Shown here one piece after another: positions 6,997 through 15,168 of a stretch of DNA of 64,000 nt; within the stretch, counting starts at the first letter, position 1; each line of letters begins with the position of its first letter. A program made the translations under genes and the position numbers. The notes beneath the pieces were generated by a model. That model worked only from the letters and a program-made list of their open reading frames with translations, had not been told where the DNA came from and did no database searches. Source of the stretch: Pseudomonas sp. 8O (GTDB lineage Bacteria; Pseudomonadota; Gammaproteobacteria; Pseudomonadales; Pseudomonadaceae); NCBI RefSeq assembly GCF_902506495.1, contig NZ_LR733267.1:1-64000 (forward strand), read 5' to 3'.

Positions 6997-8457
6997 TCAG
7001 CGTCCGGCGAGCGCCGGTACCACCCTTGGCCGCAGGATTTCGCCCGCCACGGCCAGCAAGCCGATGGCGCCAGCGATCCAGTACCACTGCAGCACCGGGT
7101 CGAACATCAACCAGCCCAGCGCATGCAGGAACACCACCATGATCAGCACCGGGCTGACATAGCGCACCATGAACAGCCACAGCGCGTAGCCCGCAGGCGG
7201 CAGGTCCAGCTCGTCACGCATGATCTCGCCGCGCAGTGCATAGCCAGCGAGCACCACCATGAAGATGCCACCCAATGGCATCATCCAGCGCGAGGTGAGG
7301 TAGTCCAGCCAGTCGAAGAAGTTCTTGCCCAGCGGCGTCCAGCCCGCCAGCAGGTTGAACGACAGCATCGCCACCAGGCTGATCACCAGTAGCACCGCAC
7401 CAGCGCCCATCGCCGCACGCAGACGACTGATGCCGTACTTCTCGTTCAGGTAGGCCACGCTGGCTTCGATCATCGAGATCGCCGAGGTCAACGCGGCGAT
7501 CGACACCATGGCGAAGAACAACACGCCGAAGGCGGTGCCGAACGGCATCTGCTGGAAGGCCAGCGGCAGGCTCATGAAGATCAGACCCGGTCCGGCGCTC
7601 GGGCTCATGCCGTTGGCGAAGATGATCGGGAAGATCGCCAGGCCGGCCAGCAACGCCACACAGGTATCGCAGAGGGCGACGACGAAGGTGGTGCGCGCGA
7701 TGGATTGGCCGTCCGGAATGTAGGAGCCGTAGGTGAGGATGGCGCCCGAGGCCAGGCTCAGGGTGAAGAAGGCGTGGCCCAAGGCCGCCAGCAGCGCCTC
7801 ACCGGTGATCTTCGAGGCATCGAAATGGAACAGAAAACCGAAACCGGCGCTGAAACTGCCGCTGGTGAAGGCATAGCCAACCAACGCCACCAGCATCAGG
7901 GCCAGGCCCGGCATCATCCAGCGCACCGCACTTTCGATACCTTTCTGTACGCCCTTGGCCACGATCCAAAGGGTCAGCAATGCCACCAGCACGCTCCAGC
8001 CGCCGAGTTGCCAGGGGTTGGCGTTATGCGCTTCGAATACCCCGCCCAGCGCCTCGACACTGGTCGCGGCCAGCGAGCCGTCGAGCATCTTCCACGTATA
8101 GGCAAAGGCCCAGCCGGCCACCACCACGTAGAAACACAGGATCATGAAACCGGCGAGCATGGCCATGCCGCCAACCGCCTTCCACAGCGGGTTGCCGCCG
8201 TTCTCGCGCACCACGCGACCGATGGCGTCGATGGGACTGCCGCGGCCACGACGACCGATGGCGATCTCGGTCATCATCACCGGAATGCCAATGGCCAGGA
8301 TGCACGCCAGGTACATCAGCACGAAGGCGCCGCCGCCGTATTCGCCAGTGATGTAGGGGAATTTCCAGATATTGCCCAGCCCGACGGCCGAGCCGGTTGC
8401 AGCGAGGATGAAACCCCAGCGCGAGAGCCAGAGGTTCTTCGGTTTTTCACGGGTCAT
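6997..8457 (-). CDS. Neurotransmitter:sodium symporter (NSS/SNF) family transporter
   Basis: An inner-membrane Na+-dependent amino acid symporter of 486 residues with about 11-12 predicted membrane helices. The first helix has the signature GSAVGLGNIWKFPYITGE, the unwound sodium/substrate-binding segment of LeuT-like proteins, and ASVAYLNEKYG-type loops follow in the second half. It lies 90 bases downstream of maiA on the same strand and ends in its own terminator. I infer that it imports an aromatic amino acid for the adjacent tyrosine pathway; this rests on position, not on a specific motif. Confidence 0.93.
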   Translation of the reverse strand: MTREKPKNLWLSRWGFILAATGSAVGLGNIWKFPYITGEYGGGAFVLMYLACILAIGIPVMMTEIAIGRRGRGSPIDAIGRVVRENGGNPLWKAVGGMAMLAGFMILCFYVVVAGWAFAYTWKMLDGSLAATSVEALGGVFEAHNANPWQLGGWSVLVALLTLWIVAKGVQKGIESAVRWMMPGLALMLVALVGYAFTSGSFSAGFGFLFHFDASKITGEALLAALGHAFFTLSLASGAILTYGSYIPDGQSIARTTFVVALCDTCVALLAGLAIFPIIFANGMSPSAGPGLIFMSLPLAFQQMPFGTAFGVLFFAMVSIAALTSAISMIEASVAYLNEKYGISRLRAAMGAGAVLLVISLVAMLSFNLLAGWTPLGKNFFDWLDYLTSRWMMPLGGIFMVVLAGYALRGEIMRDELDLPPAGYALWLFMVRYVSPVLIMVVFLHALGWLMFDPVLQWYWIAGAIGLLAVAGEILRPRVVPALAGR

Positions 8458-8495
8458 GCGTCACCTGTTTGTTTTTATCTGTGACGGAATCGGAC

Positions 8496-8518
8496 CCGCT
8501 GCGCTTGTGGCGCAGCGG
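8496..8518 (-). other. Hairpin between maiA and the symporter gene
   Basis: CCGCTGCGC (8496-8504) and GCGCAGCGG (8510-8518) form a perfect 9-bp stem with a 5-base loop. There is no T tract, so it is more likely an mRNA processing or stabilising structure than a terminator. Confidence 0.55.
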
Positions 8519-8547
8519 AATGCAAGGCTTGGGTGAAGCCGAAAGTG

Positions 8548-9198
8548 TCACTGGGCGTCGGTTTGTGCCTCCGGTGCGGCCAGTTGGAAGGCCTCCAGGG
8601 GTTCACAGCGCGCCGCCATGGCGACAATGCGTGGATACGCGGCAAGGTCACAGTTAAAACGCCGCGCATTATACAGCTGCGGGATCAGGCAGGCTTCCAG
8701 ATATCCAGGCCGCTCGCCAAGCGACAGGCGTCCGTCGAAAACGACCAGGCCCTCCTCCACGGCGGCCAGGCCCAGCGCGACCCAGTGCCGGTACCAGGCG
8801 TTCTTCGCCTCATCGGCGACGCCCAGTTCGCTGGACAGATACTGCAGCACGCGCAGGTTGTTCAGCGGATGCACGTCACAGGCGATATGCAGCGCCAGCG
8901 CCCGCACCTGGGCGCGCTCGGCCGGGTCGGCCGGCAACAACGCCGGCACCGGGAAGATCTCTTCGAGGTATTCGATGATCGCCAGCGACTGGGCGATGCG
9001 CACGCCGCCGTTCTCCTCATCCACCAGGAGCGGCAACAGGCCCTGCGGGTTCAGCCCGCGATAATCGGCGCCGTGCTGCTGGCCGCCGTCCTTGACCAGG
9101 TGCACCGGCACCTGTTCACAGGCCAGGCCCTTGAGGTTGAGGGCGATACGCACACGGTAGGCGGCGCTGGAACGCCAGTAGCCGTAGAGTTTCAGCAT
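8548..9198 (-). CDS. maiA: Maleylacetoacetate isomerase
   Basis: A 216-residue zeta-class glutathione S-transferase. It isomerises maleylacetoacetate to fumarylacetoacetate in tyrosine catabolism, with glutathione as cofactor. The N-terminal thioredoxin-like domain carries the zeta motif YWRSSAAYRVRIALNLKG (residues 6-23) with the SSAAYRVRI active-site serine pair, and QSLAIIEYLEE follows. It is the last of the catabolic genes hpd-hmgA-fah-maiA, all on the minus strand. Confidence 0.95.
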   Translation of the reverse strand: MLKLYGYWRSSAAYRVRIALNLKGLACEQVPVHLVKDGGQQHGADYRGLNPQGLLPLLVDEENGGVRIAQSLAIIEYLEEIFPVPALLPADPAERAQVRALALHIACDVHPLNNLRVLQYLSSELGVADEAKNAWYRHWVALGLAAVEEGLVVFDGRLSLGERPGYLEACLIPQLYNARRFNCDLAAYPRIVAMAARCEPLEAFQLAAPEAQTDAQ

Positions 9199-9211
9199 CG
9201 ATCATCCCCCC

Positions 9212-9269
9212 GTAGCCCGGATGCAATCCGGGACTGACCTGGGAATTTCCCGGATTTCATCCGGGCTAC
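9212..9269. repeat. REP palindrome (family 1) at the fah stop codon
   Basis: Two 22-base arms starting GTAGCCCGGATGCAATCC and ending GGATTTCATCCGGGCTAC form an inverted repeat with one mismatch around a 14-base loop. Its right edge overlaps the end of fah: the TAG stop codon (9268-9266) is the TAG of the arm's GTAGCCC. Other family members lie at 14997, 18662, 51164 and 59198. Confidence 0.9.
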
Positions 9270-10246
9270 TCATATTTTTCCACCACCTGATCGATGGCAC
9301 CGAAGATGCTCTGTCCGGCAACGTCGAACATCTCGATGCGCACCCGGTCGCCAAACTTGAGGAACGGCGTCTTCGCCTCGCCCTGCTCGACGATCTCCAG
9401 CATGCGTTTTTCCGCCAGGCAGCTCGAGCCGGCGCTGCGGTCGTAATTCGACACCGTGCCCGAGCCGATGATGGTGCCCGCGCCCAGCGGCCGGGTCTTG
9501 GCGGCATGCGCTACCAGGTTTGGGAAGTTGAAGGTCATGTCCACACCAGCGTTCGGCTGGCCGAACAACGCGCCGTTGATGTGCGACACCAGCGGCCTAT
9601 GCACCTTGCCGTCCTTCCAGCTTTCACCCAGCTCGTCAGGGGTGATGGCCACCGGCGAGAAGCTCGATGACGGCTTGCTCTGGTAGAAACCGAAGCCCTT
9701 GGCCAGCTCGCCAGGGATCAGGTTGCGCAACGAGACATCGTTGACCAGCATCAGCAGTCGGATATGGCCTGCCGCTTCGGCCGGCGTGGCGCCCATCGGC
9801 ACGTCATCGGTGATCACCGCCAGCTCGGCTTCCAGATCGATGCCCCAGGCTTCGTCTGCCAGGCGGATCGGGCTGTGCGGCGGGATGAAGGCATCGGCAC
9901 CCCCCTGATACATCAGCGGGTCGTGCCAGAAGGATTCCGGCATCTCGGCGCCGCGCGCCTTGCGCACCAGTTCGACATGGTTGACGTAGGCACTGCCGTC
10001 GGCCCAGTGGTAGGCGCGCGGCAACGGACTGTGGCAGGCGCTCTGATCGAAGGCGAAGGCGCCCTCCTCCAGGCCGTCGTTGAGACGCTGATAGACCGCC
10101 TCCAGCTTTGGCCGGGCCACGGCCCAGTCGTCCAGCGCGGCCTGCAGGGTGAAAGCGATCTGCGGCGCGAGTACAGCGCGGGTGAGATCGCGGGAAACGA
10201 CGATCAGCACGCCATCGCGGCCTTGGTTCAGTGATGCGAGTTTCAT
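9266..10246 (-). CDS. Fumarylacetoacetate hydrolase family protein
   Basis: A 326-residue enzyme of the FAH family that hydrolyses fumarylacetoacetate to fumarate and acetoacetate, the last step of homogentisate degradation. The metal site is seen in WGIDLEAELAVITDDV and LMLVNDVSLRN, and the substrate region in FGFYQSKPSSSFSP. It is the shorter bacterial form (about 330 residues), distinct from the roughly 430-residue FahA used by many pseudomonads. The stop codon TAG is part of a REP palindrome. It shares strand and order with hpd, hmgA and maiA. Confidence 0.92.
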   Translation of the reverse strand: MKLASLNQGRDGVLIVVSRDLTRAVLAPQIAFTLQAALDDWAVARPKLEAVYQRLNDGLEEGAFAFDQSACHSPLPRAYHWADGSAYVNHVELVRKARGAEMPESFWHDPLMYQGGADAFIPPHSPIRLADEAWGIDLEAELAVITDDVPMGATPAEAAGHIRLLMLVNDVSLRNLIPGELAKGFGFYQSKPSSSFSPVAITPDELGESWKDGKVHRPLVSHINGALFGQPNAGVDMTFNFPNLVAHAAKTRPLGAGTIIGSGTVSNYDRSAGSSCLAEKRMLEIVEQGEAKTPFLKFGDRVRIEMFDVAGQSIFGAIDQVVEKYE

Positions 10247-10266
10247 ATGCGATTTCCGTTCTTGGC

Positions 10267-10325
10267 GTAGGAGCCGGCTTGCCGGCGATCCGGGGATCGC
10301 TGATCGCCGGCAAGCCGGCTCCTAC
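10267..10325. repeat. REP palindrome (family 2) between hmgA and fah
   Basis: A perfect 24-bp inverted repeat (10267-10290 and 10302-10325) around an 11-base loop, with termini GTAGGAGCCGGCTTGCCGG and its complement. It fills most of the 92-bp gap between hmgA and fah. The hairpin may separate expression of the two genes or protect the upstream mRNA end. Confidence 0.9.
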
Positions 10326-10338
10326 AGGTTCGTTAAAC

Positions 10339-11472
10339 CTAGAGCCCCGGCGCGCGCCAGGAGTTGACGTACTCGGCCACGTCCACCGCACTGGCGGCAT
10401 CGGCCACCTCCAGGGCGCGACGCGTGTCGATCATCACCGCCACCTCGTCGATGAAGGTGGCCGGATCGACCTGGCTCTTCTTCAGCGCCTTGGGGTGCGG
10501 TCCATGGGGGAAGCCGCACGGATGCAGAGTGACCATGCCCTGCTCGATGTTGTCGCGGCTGAAGAAATTGCCACGGTGATAGAACAGCACTTCGTCGTAG
10601 TCGTCGTTGTTGTGGAAGAACGGCACCTTGAGCGCGCCGGGGTCGGATTCCACCGGGCGCGGGGTAAAGGTGCAGATCACGAAACCGCTGGCGACGAAGG
10701 TGGTGTGCACCGACGGCGGCAGGTGGTAGCGATGGCTGATCAGCGGACGAATGTCGCGCCAGTTCAGGCGCACCACGGTGTTGTCACCATGCCAGCCGAC
10801 CACGTCCAGCGGGTTGTAGGGGTAGGTCACAGTGCTGATCTGGCCGCGCCGCTTGATGCGGATTTGCCAGGTGTTCTCGTCCTGTTGCGCCTTGAAGGCC
10901 TCATCGATATGCGGGTGCTCCAACACGGCCAGGTCGAAGATCGCCTGCGGCCCGAGCAGACCTTTGTCCGGCAACTGGTAGGCGCCGTCGGTGTTCTCGA
11001 TCAGCAGGAAGTAGCTCGGCGTGTTGGCCTCGATACGCCAGGCGGTGCCACGCGGGATCAGCAGGTAATCGCCGTCGCGGTACTCCAGATGGCCGAAGTC
11101 GCAATAGAAGTGCCCGCTGCCTTCGTGCACGAACAGCAACTCGTCACCATCGGCGTTACGTACCAGATGGCGCATCGCGCCGTGAGTGCGCCAGACACGC
11201 AGCTTGACGTCGGCGTTGTGCAGCGTCAGCGGCGCCGCCAGCGGGCAGTCTCGCTCGCTGGGGATGTCGTTGAAGTTGAACGCGTGCGGGCGCAGCGGAC
11301 CTTCCCAGTCGATCCAGCCGGTGGGCGGATGCTTGTGGTGCAGGTGCGCGGTGGGACCGAAGAAGCCCTCGCGACCCATCTCGCGCTCGTAGGTGCCCTG
11401 CGGCAGGTCGCAATGTGCCTGACGCGAGCACTCGCCTTCACGCAGAGGAAAGCTGATCCATTTGCGGCTCAT
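10339..11472 (-). CDS. hmgA: Homogentisate 1,2-dioxygenase (short bacterial form)
   Basis: A 377-residue cupin enzyme that opens the ring of homogentisate to maleylacetoacetate using Fe(II) and oxygen. Family marks are GPTAHLHHKHPPTGWIDWEG, NDADVK-type strands, VHEGSGHFYCDFG, the iron-ligand region FHNNDDYDEVLFYHRG and TLHPCGFPHGPHP. It is about 55 residues shorter than the classical HmgA. The ATG at 11472 is preceded by GGGAG at 8 bases; an in-frame upstream start at 11505 lacks this. It lies between hpd and fah. Confidence 0.88.
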   Translation of the reverse strand: MSRKWISFPLREGECSRQAHCDLPQGTYEREMGREGFFGPTAHLHHKHPPTGWIDWEGPLRPHAFNFNDIPSERDCPLAAPLTLHNADVKLRVWRTHGAMRHLVRNADGDELLFVHEGSGHFYCDFGHLEYRDGDYLLIPRGTAWRIEANTPSYFLLIENTDGAYQLPDKGLLGPQAIFDLAVLEHPHIDEAFKAQQDENTWQIRIKRRGQISTVTYPYNPLDVVGWHGDNTVVRLNWRDIRPLISHRYHLPPSVHTTFVASGFVICTFTPRPVESDPGALKVPFFHNNDDYDEVLFYHRGNFFSRDNIEQGMVTLHPCGFPHGPHPKALKKSQVDPATFIDEVAVMIDTRRALEVADAASAVDVAEYVNSWRAPGL

Positions 11473-11524
11473 GAGCAGGCTCCCGATAGAGTGCGCGTTT
11501 CGCACCGAGTGACACGAGGCTGAT

Positions 11525-11547
11525 GGTGCGCACGGCGCACCCTACGG
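11525..11547. repeat. Short dispersed repeat identical to the edge of the 4482 element
   Basis: Twenty-three bases identical, in inverted orientation, to 4482-4504. They lie in the 85-bp gap between hpd and hmgA. The sequence itself is partly palindromic (GTGCGCAC, GGCGCACC). Confidence 0.85.
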
Positions 11548-11557
11548 ACCAGGCGCA

Positions 11558-12643
11558 TCATGGCTCCTCGGAGATCACGCCGCGACGCAGCTGGTCTTCC
11601 TCGATGGATTCGAACAGCGCCTTGAAATTGCCCTCGCCAAAGCCCTGGTTACCCTTGCGCTGAATGATCTCGAAGAAGATCGGACCGATCACCGTGTTGG
11701 TGAAGATCTGCAGCAGGATGCCGTCGTCGCCAGGTGCACCGTCGATCAGGATGTTCAACTCGCGCAGTACATCGGTCGGTTCGCCATGGCCGGCGACGCG
11801 GCTGTCGACCTTCTCGTAATAGGTGTCCGGGGTGGTCATGAAGTCGACGCCGTTGGCACGCAGCTGGCGCACGGTGGCGTAGATGTCGTCGGTGGACAGG
11901 GCGATGTGCTGGATGCCTTCGCCGTGGTATTCGCGGATGAATTCCTCGATCTGCGATTTGTCATCGGCCGACTCGTTGATCGGGATGCGGATCTTGCCGC
12001 ACGGCGCGGTCATGGCGCGGGAGAACAGGCCGGTGAGCTTGCCCTCGATGTCGAAGTAGCGGATCTCGCGGAAGTTGGCGATGCGCTCATAGAAGCCGGA
12101 CCAGACATCCATCTGTCCGCGACGCACGTTGTGGGTCAGGTGGTCGATGCACTGCAGGCCGACGGCGTTGTCGTTGGGGCTGCGACCTTCGATGTACTCG
12201 AAGTCGACGTCATAGATGCTCTTGTCGCCGTAACGGTCAACCAGATACAGCAGGGAACCGCCGATGCCTTCGACGCAGGGGATGTTCAGCTCGCCGAAAT
12301 TGGCGTGGCTGCCCACCAGCGTGGCGCCCTGCTGCTCGACGTAGGCGGCGGCCTGGGCCGCGTTCTTGACCCGGAAGGCCATGGCGCAGGCGCTGGGGCC
12401 ATGCTTCTCGCCGAAGGCGCGCACGTGGCCGGTGGGGCTGCCGTTAAGCACGATGTTGATGTCGTTCTGCTGGAACAGCCACACCTCTTTCGAGCGGTGC
12501 TTGGCGGTCTCGGTGAAACCCATGGCGGTGAACAACTGGCGCAGTTGCTCGATGCCTTCGGCATTCGGTGCGGTAAATTCGACGAACTCGAAACCGTCGG
12601 TTCCGATGGGGTTGTGCTGCTCGATCTTGGCCACGGCGGTCAT
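11558..12643 (-). CDS. hpd: 4-Hydroxyphenylpyruvate dioxygenase
   Basis: A 361-residue Fe(II) dioxygenase of the VOC superfamily that converts 4-hydroxyphenylpyruvate to homogentisate. The three iron ligands are visible: His in CIDHLTHNV (about residue 168), His in GIQHIALST (about 246) and Glu in IFFEIIQRKG (about 323). The closing region QGFGEGNFKALFESIE is typical. It is the first gene of the catabolic cluster; a candidate PhhR box lies about 180 bases upstream. Confidence 0.97.
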   Translation of the reverse strand: MTAVAKIEQHNPIGTDGFEFVEFTAPNAEGIEQLRQLFTAMGFTETAKHRSKEVWLFQQNDINIVLNGSPTGHVRAFGEKHGPSACAMAFRVKNAAQAAAYVEQQGATLVGSHANFGELNIPCVEGIGGSLLYLVDRYGDKSIYDVDFEYIEGRSPNDNAVGLQCIDHLTHNVRRGQMDVWSGFYERIANFREIRYFDIEGKLTGLFSRAMTAPCGKIRIPINESADDKSQIEEFIREYHGEGIQHIALSTDDIYATVRQLRANGVDFMTTPDTYYEKVDSRVAGHGEPTDVLRELNILIDGAPGDDGILLQIFTNTVIGPIFFEIIQRKGNQGFGEGNFKALFESIEEDQLRRGVISEEP

Positions 12644-12770
12644 TTCGCCTCCTGATTGTCATTGTTATGGCAACCGCACGAATGCGGTGCGGACAACCTC
12701 ATGACAACCGAGCGCAGAGCCGCTCTCAAGATGGTTTGCGACACTTCGACGCAGTGGCCGCGTGCGGCAG

Positions 12771-12788
12771 TGGCAAATTTTCCTTACG
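12771..12788. promoter_or_regulatory. Weak second PhhR/TyrR-like box upstream of hpd
   Basis: TGGCAA-N6-CTTACG matches 8 of 12 defined positions of TGTAAA-N6-TTTACA. It lies 51 bp from the better box at 12822. Reported as tentative only. Confidence 0.25.
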
Positions 12789-12821
12789 CCTCTCCGGCAA
12801 GGCAGGCAAAGCCCTGGCAAC

Positions 12822-12839
12822 CGTAAAAAAATCCTTACA
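12822..12839. promoter_or_regulatory. Candidate PhhR (TyrR-family) box upstream of hpd
   Basis: CGTAAAAAAATCCTTACA fits the TyrR/PhhR consensus TGTAAA-N6-TTTACA at 10 of 12 defined positions with correct spacing. It lies about 180 bases upstream of hpd in the 224-bp gap to the next gene. PhhR is the known activator of aromatic amino acid catabolism in pseudomonads; no phhR gene is in this window. Confidence 0.55.
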
Positions 12840-12867
12840 CGGCGGTCAGCCGGCTTGCCGCTATTAC

Positions 12868-13194
12868 TCAGCCCCGGCGCGAGAAGGTGTAGGCTCGCTC
12901 CACCTTGGCCACGCGCGTGGTGAAGACAGCGTACCAATCGGCGCGTCCCTGTTCGCGAACGGCGCTGTGTTCGGCATGCTCGCGCCAGGCCTGAATGGCC
13001 TCCTCGCTCTGCCAGTAGGACAGGGTGATGCCCAGGCCATCGCTGCGCGCCGACTCCACACCGAGAAAGCCGGGCTGCTGCGCAGCCAGCTCCAGCATGC
13101 GCTGCGCCGCCTCGGCATAGCCGGCGTCCACCTCCGTACGCTGGGAGGTGAACATCACCACGTAATAAGGTGGCTCAGGCGTGGCGGCGATCAC
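12868..13194 (-). CDS. ABM-domain (monooxygenase-like) protein
   Basis: A 108-residue protein with the ferredoxin-like antibiotic biosynthesis monooxygenase fold, close to YqjZ/heme-degrading-type small proteins. Seen motifs are YYVVMFTSQRTEVDAGY, MLELAAQQPGFLGVESAR and LSYWQSEEAIQAWREHAEH. Its ATG overlaps the stop codon of the amidotransferase-like gene (ATGA at 13194-13191), so the two are translationally coupled and likely act together. Substrate unknown. Confidence 0.88.
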   Translation of the reverse strand: MIAATPEPPYYVVMFTSQRTEVDAGYAEAAQRMLELAAQQPGFLGVESARSDGLGITLSYWQSEEAIQAWREHAEHSAVREQGRADWYAVFTTRVAKVERAYTFSRRG

Positions 13195-13928
13195 ACGGCT
13201 GCCTGCAGATGTGCTTCGTGTACCGATTGCACCGCACAGGCGCCGACCAGACCGGCCACGACCGGCGGCAGGCGCCCTTCCAGCGCGGCACGCTCGGGCT
13301 GAAACAGGGTAGCGATGAAGAACGGATGATCCTCCAGTTCGATGGCGCGCACCGCACCGGCCTGGTCATGCCCGGAGGCCTTCAGCGCCTGGGCCATCAG
13401 CGGCTCGACGAAGGCATCGACGAGACCATAGCGGCACAGGTACTGCTCGCTGATCTCGCGCACACCGTAGAGCTCGGCAATGCGCGAGCCGGAGACCAGG
13501 TGCACATGCTCGCTGACGTCCAGCAAGGCACAGCTCAGGGGCGCGATCAGAGGGCTCTGCGCTTGCGGCGACAGCTCGGCATGCTCGGCATCGGTCCAAC
13601 CCAGGCGGTTACGCGCGTACTCCAGCAGCGCGTGCTGAAAGCCGCCACAGGTGCCTAGAAACGGCACACCCTGCTCGCGCGCGAAACGAATGGCGCGCAG
13701 CGCACCTTCGGTGGCGGCATAGGGGCTGCCCGGTACGCACCAGATGCCGTCGTAAGCCATCAGGGTGGCGTCATCGACGAGACTGCCGGTGGCCAGCCAG
13801 TCATGCTCGACCGCTACCCCCAACGCCTCGCTGGCCAGGCGCAGCGCTTCGGGAATGGCCCGGTGCGCGGCAATCGCCGCATTGTAGTCACCCACCAGAG
13901 CGACCTTGACTCGACACTTGCTGTACAT
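13191..13928 (-). CDS. CTP-synthase C-terminal-like glutamine amidotransferase homologue, catalytic His replaced
   Basis: A 245-residue class I glutamine amidotransferase-like domain resembling the C-terminal half of CTP synthase but without its synthase half. The nucleophile elbow is present (GTCGGFQH, Cys94), and the C-terminus keeps the family motif as HPFFIATLFQPE, where the usual catalytic His of FHPE is Gln210 while Glu212 remains. Glutaminase activity is therefore doubtful. I chose the ATG at 13928, with GGGG about 11 bases upstream, over an in-frame ATG at 13949. It is coupled to the ABM gene and divergent from a LysR gene. Confidence 0.82.
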   Translation of the reverse strand: MYSKCRVKVALVGDYNAAIAAHRAIPEALRLASEALGVAVEHDWLATGSLVDDATLMAYDGIWCVPGSPYAATEGALRAIRFAREQGVPFLGTCGGFQHALLEYARNRLGWTDAEHAELSPQAQSPLIAPLSCALLDVSEHVHLVSGSRIAELYGVREISEQYLCRYGLVDAFVEPLMAQALKASGHDQAGAVRAIELEDHPFFIATLFQPERAALEGRLPPVVAGLVGACAVQSVHEAHLQAAV

Positions 13929-14023
13929 ACGCCTATCCCCTTCTTGCATGGCGGTCTCCCGGCCACTATAAGATGGCGCTCACGCAATAATAATTGGCGA
14001 ATAGACAAGCAGAGATTGCAGCT

Positions 14024-14887
14024 ATGCAATATCAGATCGACCATACCGACCTGTCCCTGGTGCTCGCACTGGTGCGTGGTCGCTCCCTGGCGCGTGCGGC
14101 AGAACTGATGCAGGTCGACGTATCCACGGTGTTCCGCGCCGTACGCCGGCTGGAGGCCGCCCTGGGCGTGGCGCTGTTCGAGAAGAGCCGGCGCGGCTAC
14201 GAACCCAGCGAAACCGCGCGCGCCCTGGCCGAACAGGCCGAGCGCGCCGAACAGGCACTGGATGCCGCACGCGTGGCGCTGGAACTGGGCAAGCAAGTGG
14301 TCAGCGGCACGGTGCGCCTGACCTGCACCGATGCGGTACTGAGCAGCCTGTTGCTGCCGGCGCTGGCGCGCTTCATGCCCAGCTATCCGGCGCTGGCGCT
14401 GGAGCTGGTGACTTCCAACGACTTCGCCAACCTCAGTCGGCGCGACGCCGACCTGGCCCTGCGCCTGACCAATCAGCCGCCGGAGCATCTGGTCGGCCGG
14501 CGCCTGGCCACCGTCTCCTACCTCGTCTGCGCCCGCGACGATGATCAGGATCGCAGCGACCTGGCGCGCCAGAGCTGGATCGCCCCGGACGAGGCGATGC
14601 CGGATCACGCCACGGTGCTCTGGCGCCTGCGTGAATTGCCGAGCGTCACCCCCAGCTATCGCTGCAGCAGCATGTACGCCGTGGCGCAACTGGCACGCGC
14701 CGGGTTGGGTGTCGCCGCCCTGCCCGACTTCGTGCTGCGCGCCCATCCCGAACTCAAGGCTCTCGGCCCGCCACTGGCAGGCTGCGACACCGAACTCTGG
14801 CTGCTGACACGCCCGGACTGCCGCGCTTTACGTTCGGTGCAGACGCTGTTCGAGGAGTTGAGCGAAGCCTTGATGAGCCATGACTGA
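14024..14887 (+). CDS. LysR-family transcriptional regulator
   Basis: A 287-residue regulator with an N-terminal winged helix-turn-helix (residues about 6-63; SLARAAELMQVDVSTVFRAV is the recognition helix region) and a two-lobed effector domain from about residue 90. The start at 14024 is preferred to a TTG at 13994 because the HTH follows directly. It is divergent from the amidotransferase-like/ABM pair with a 95-bp gap, the classic LysR arrangement, so it probably controls that pair and itself. Confidence 0.92.
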   Translation: MQYQIDHTDLSLVLALVRGRSLARAAELMQVDVSTVFRAVRRLEAALGVALFEKSRRGYEPSETARALAEQAERAEQALDAARVALELGKQVVSGTVRLTCTDAVLSSLLLPALARFMPSYPALALELVTSNDFANLSRRDADLALRLTNQPPEHLVGRRLATVSYLVCARDDDQDRSDLARQSWIAPDEAMPDHATVLWRLRELPSVTPSYRCSSMYAVAQLARAGLGVAALPDFVLRAHPELKALGPPLAGCDTELWLLTRPDCRALRSVQTLFEELSEALMSHD

Positions 14888-14894
14888 GGTAGAG

Positions 14895-14981
14895 CGTCGC
14901 CGCTGAAGCGCCTCCCACGGAAGCGGGGGCAGCCGGTCATTGCAGCAGCGAAACCTTGTGGGAGGGGCTTCAGCCGCGACA
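14895..14981. repeat. Paired REP elements (family 3) in opposite orientation
   Basis: GTCGCCGCTGAAGCGCCTC continues to CCAC at 14918, and the inverted partner GTGGGAGGGGCTTCAGCCG continues to 14981. The 40-base middle can be looped out, forming a BIME-like unit just after the LysR stop codon. Related units lie at 25077, 57595 and 59270. Confidence 0.85.
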
Positions 14982-14996
14982 GGCGAGGAAGCTGTG

Positions 14997-15057
14997 TAGC
15001 CCGGATGCAATCCGGGAAATGGCGTGACGAAGCTCTCCCGGATTGCATCGGGGCTAC
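14997..15057. repeat. REP palindrome (family 1)
   Basis: Inverted arms GTAGCCCGGATGCAATCCGG and CCGGATTGCATCGGGGCTAC with one mismatch, loop about 17 bases. It follows the family 3 pair in the non-coding gap between the LysR and ABC exporter genes. Confidence 0.9.
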
Positions 15058-15094
15058 GACTGAGAGCCGGCCGATCCCCCAGCCCGCCTGGAGC

Positions 15095-15116
15095 GTAGGA
15101 GCGGCTTCAGCCGCGA
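15095..15116. repeat. Single family-3-like REP half
   Basis: GTAGGAGCGGCTTCAGCC continuing to GCGA at 15116 is a self-complementary half element (GCGGCTTCAGCCGC). Together with the two elements before it, it fills the 281-bp gap 14888-15168, where no gene is seen. Confidence 0.75.
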
Positions 15117-15168
15117 AAAATTTACCGAGAATCCTCATCGCCGCGGGGCGCAAGGCGTACCCCAGGGT

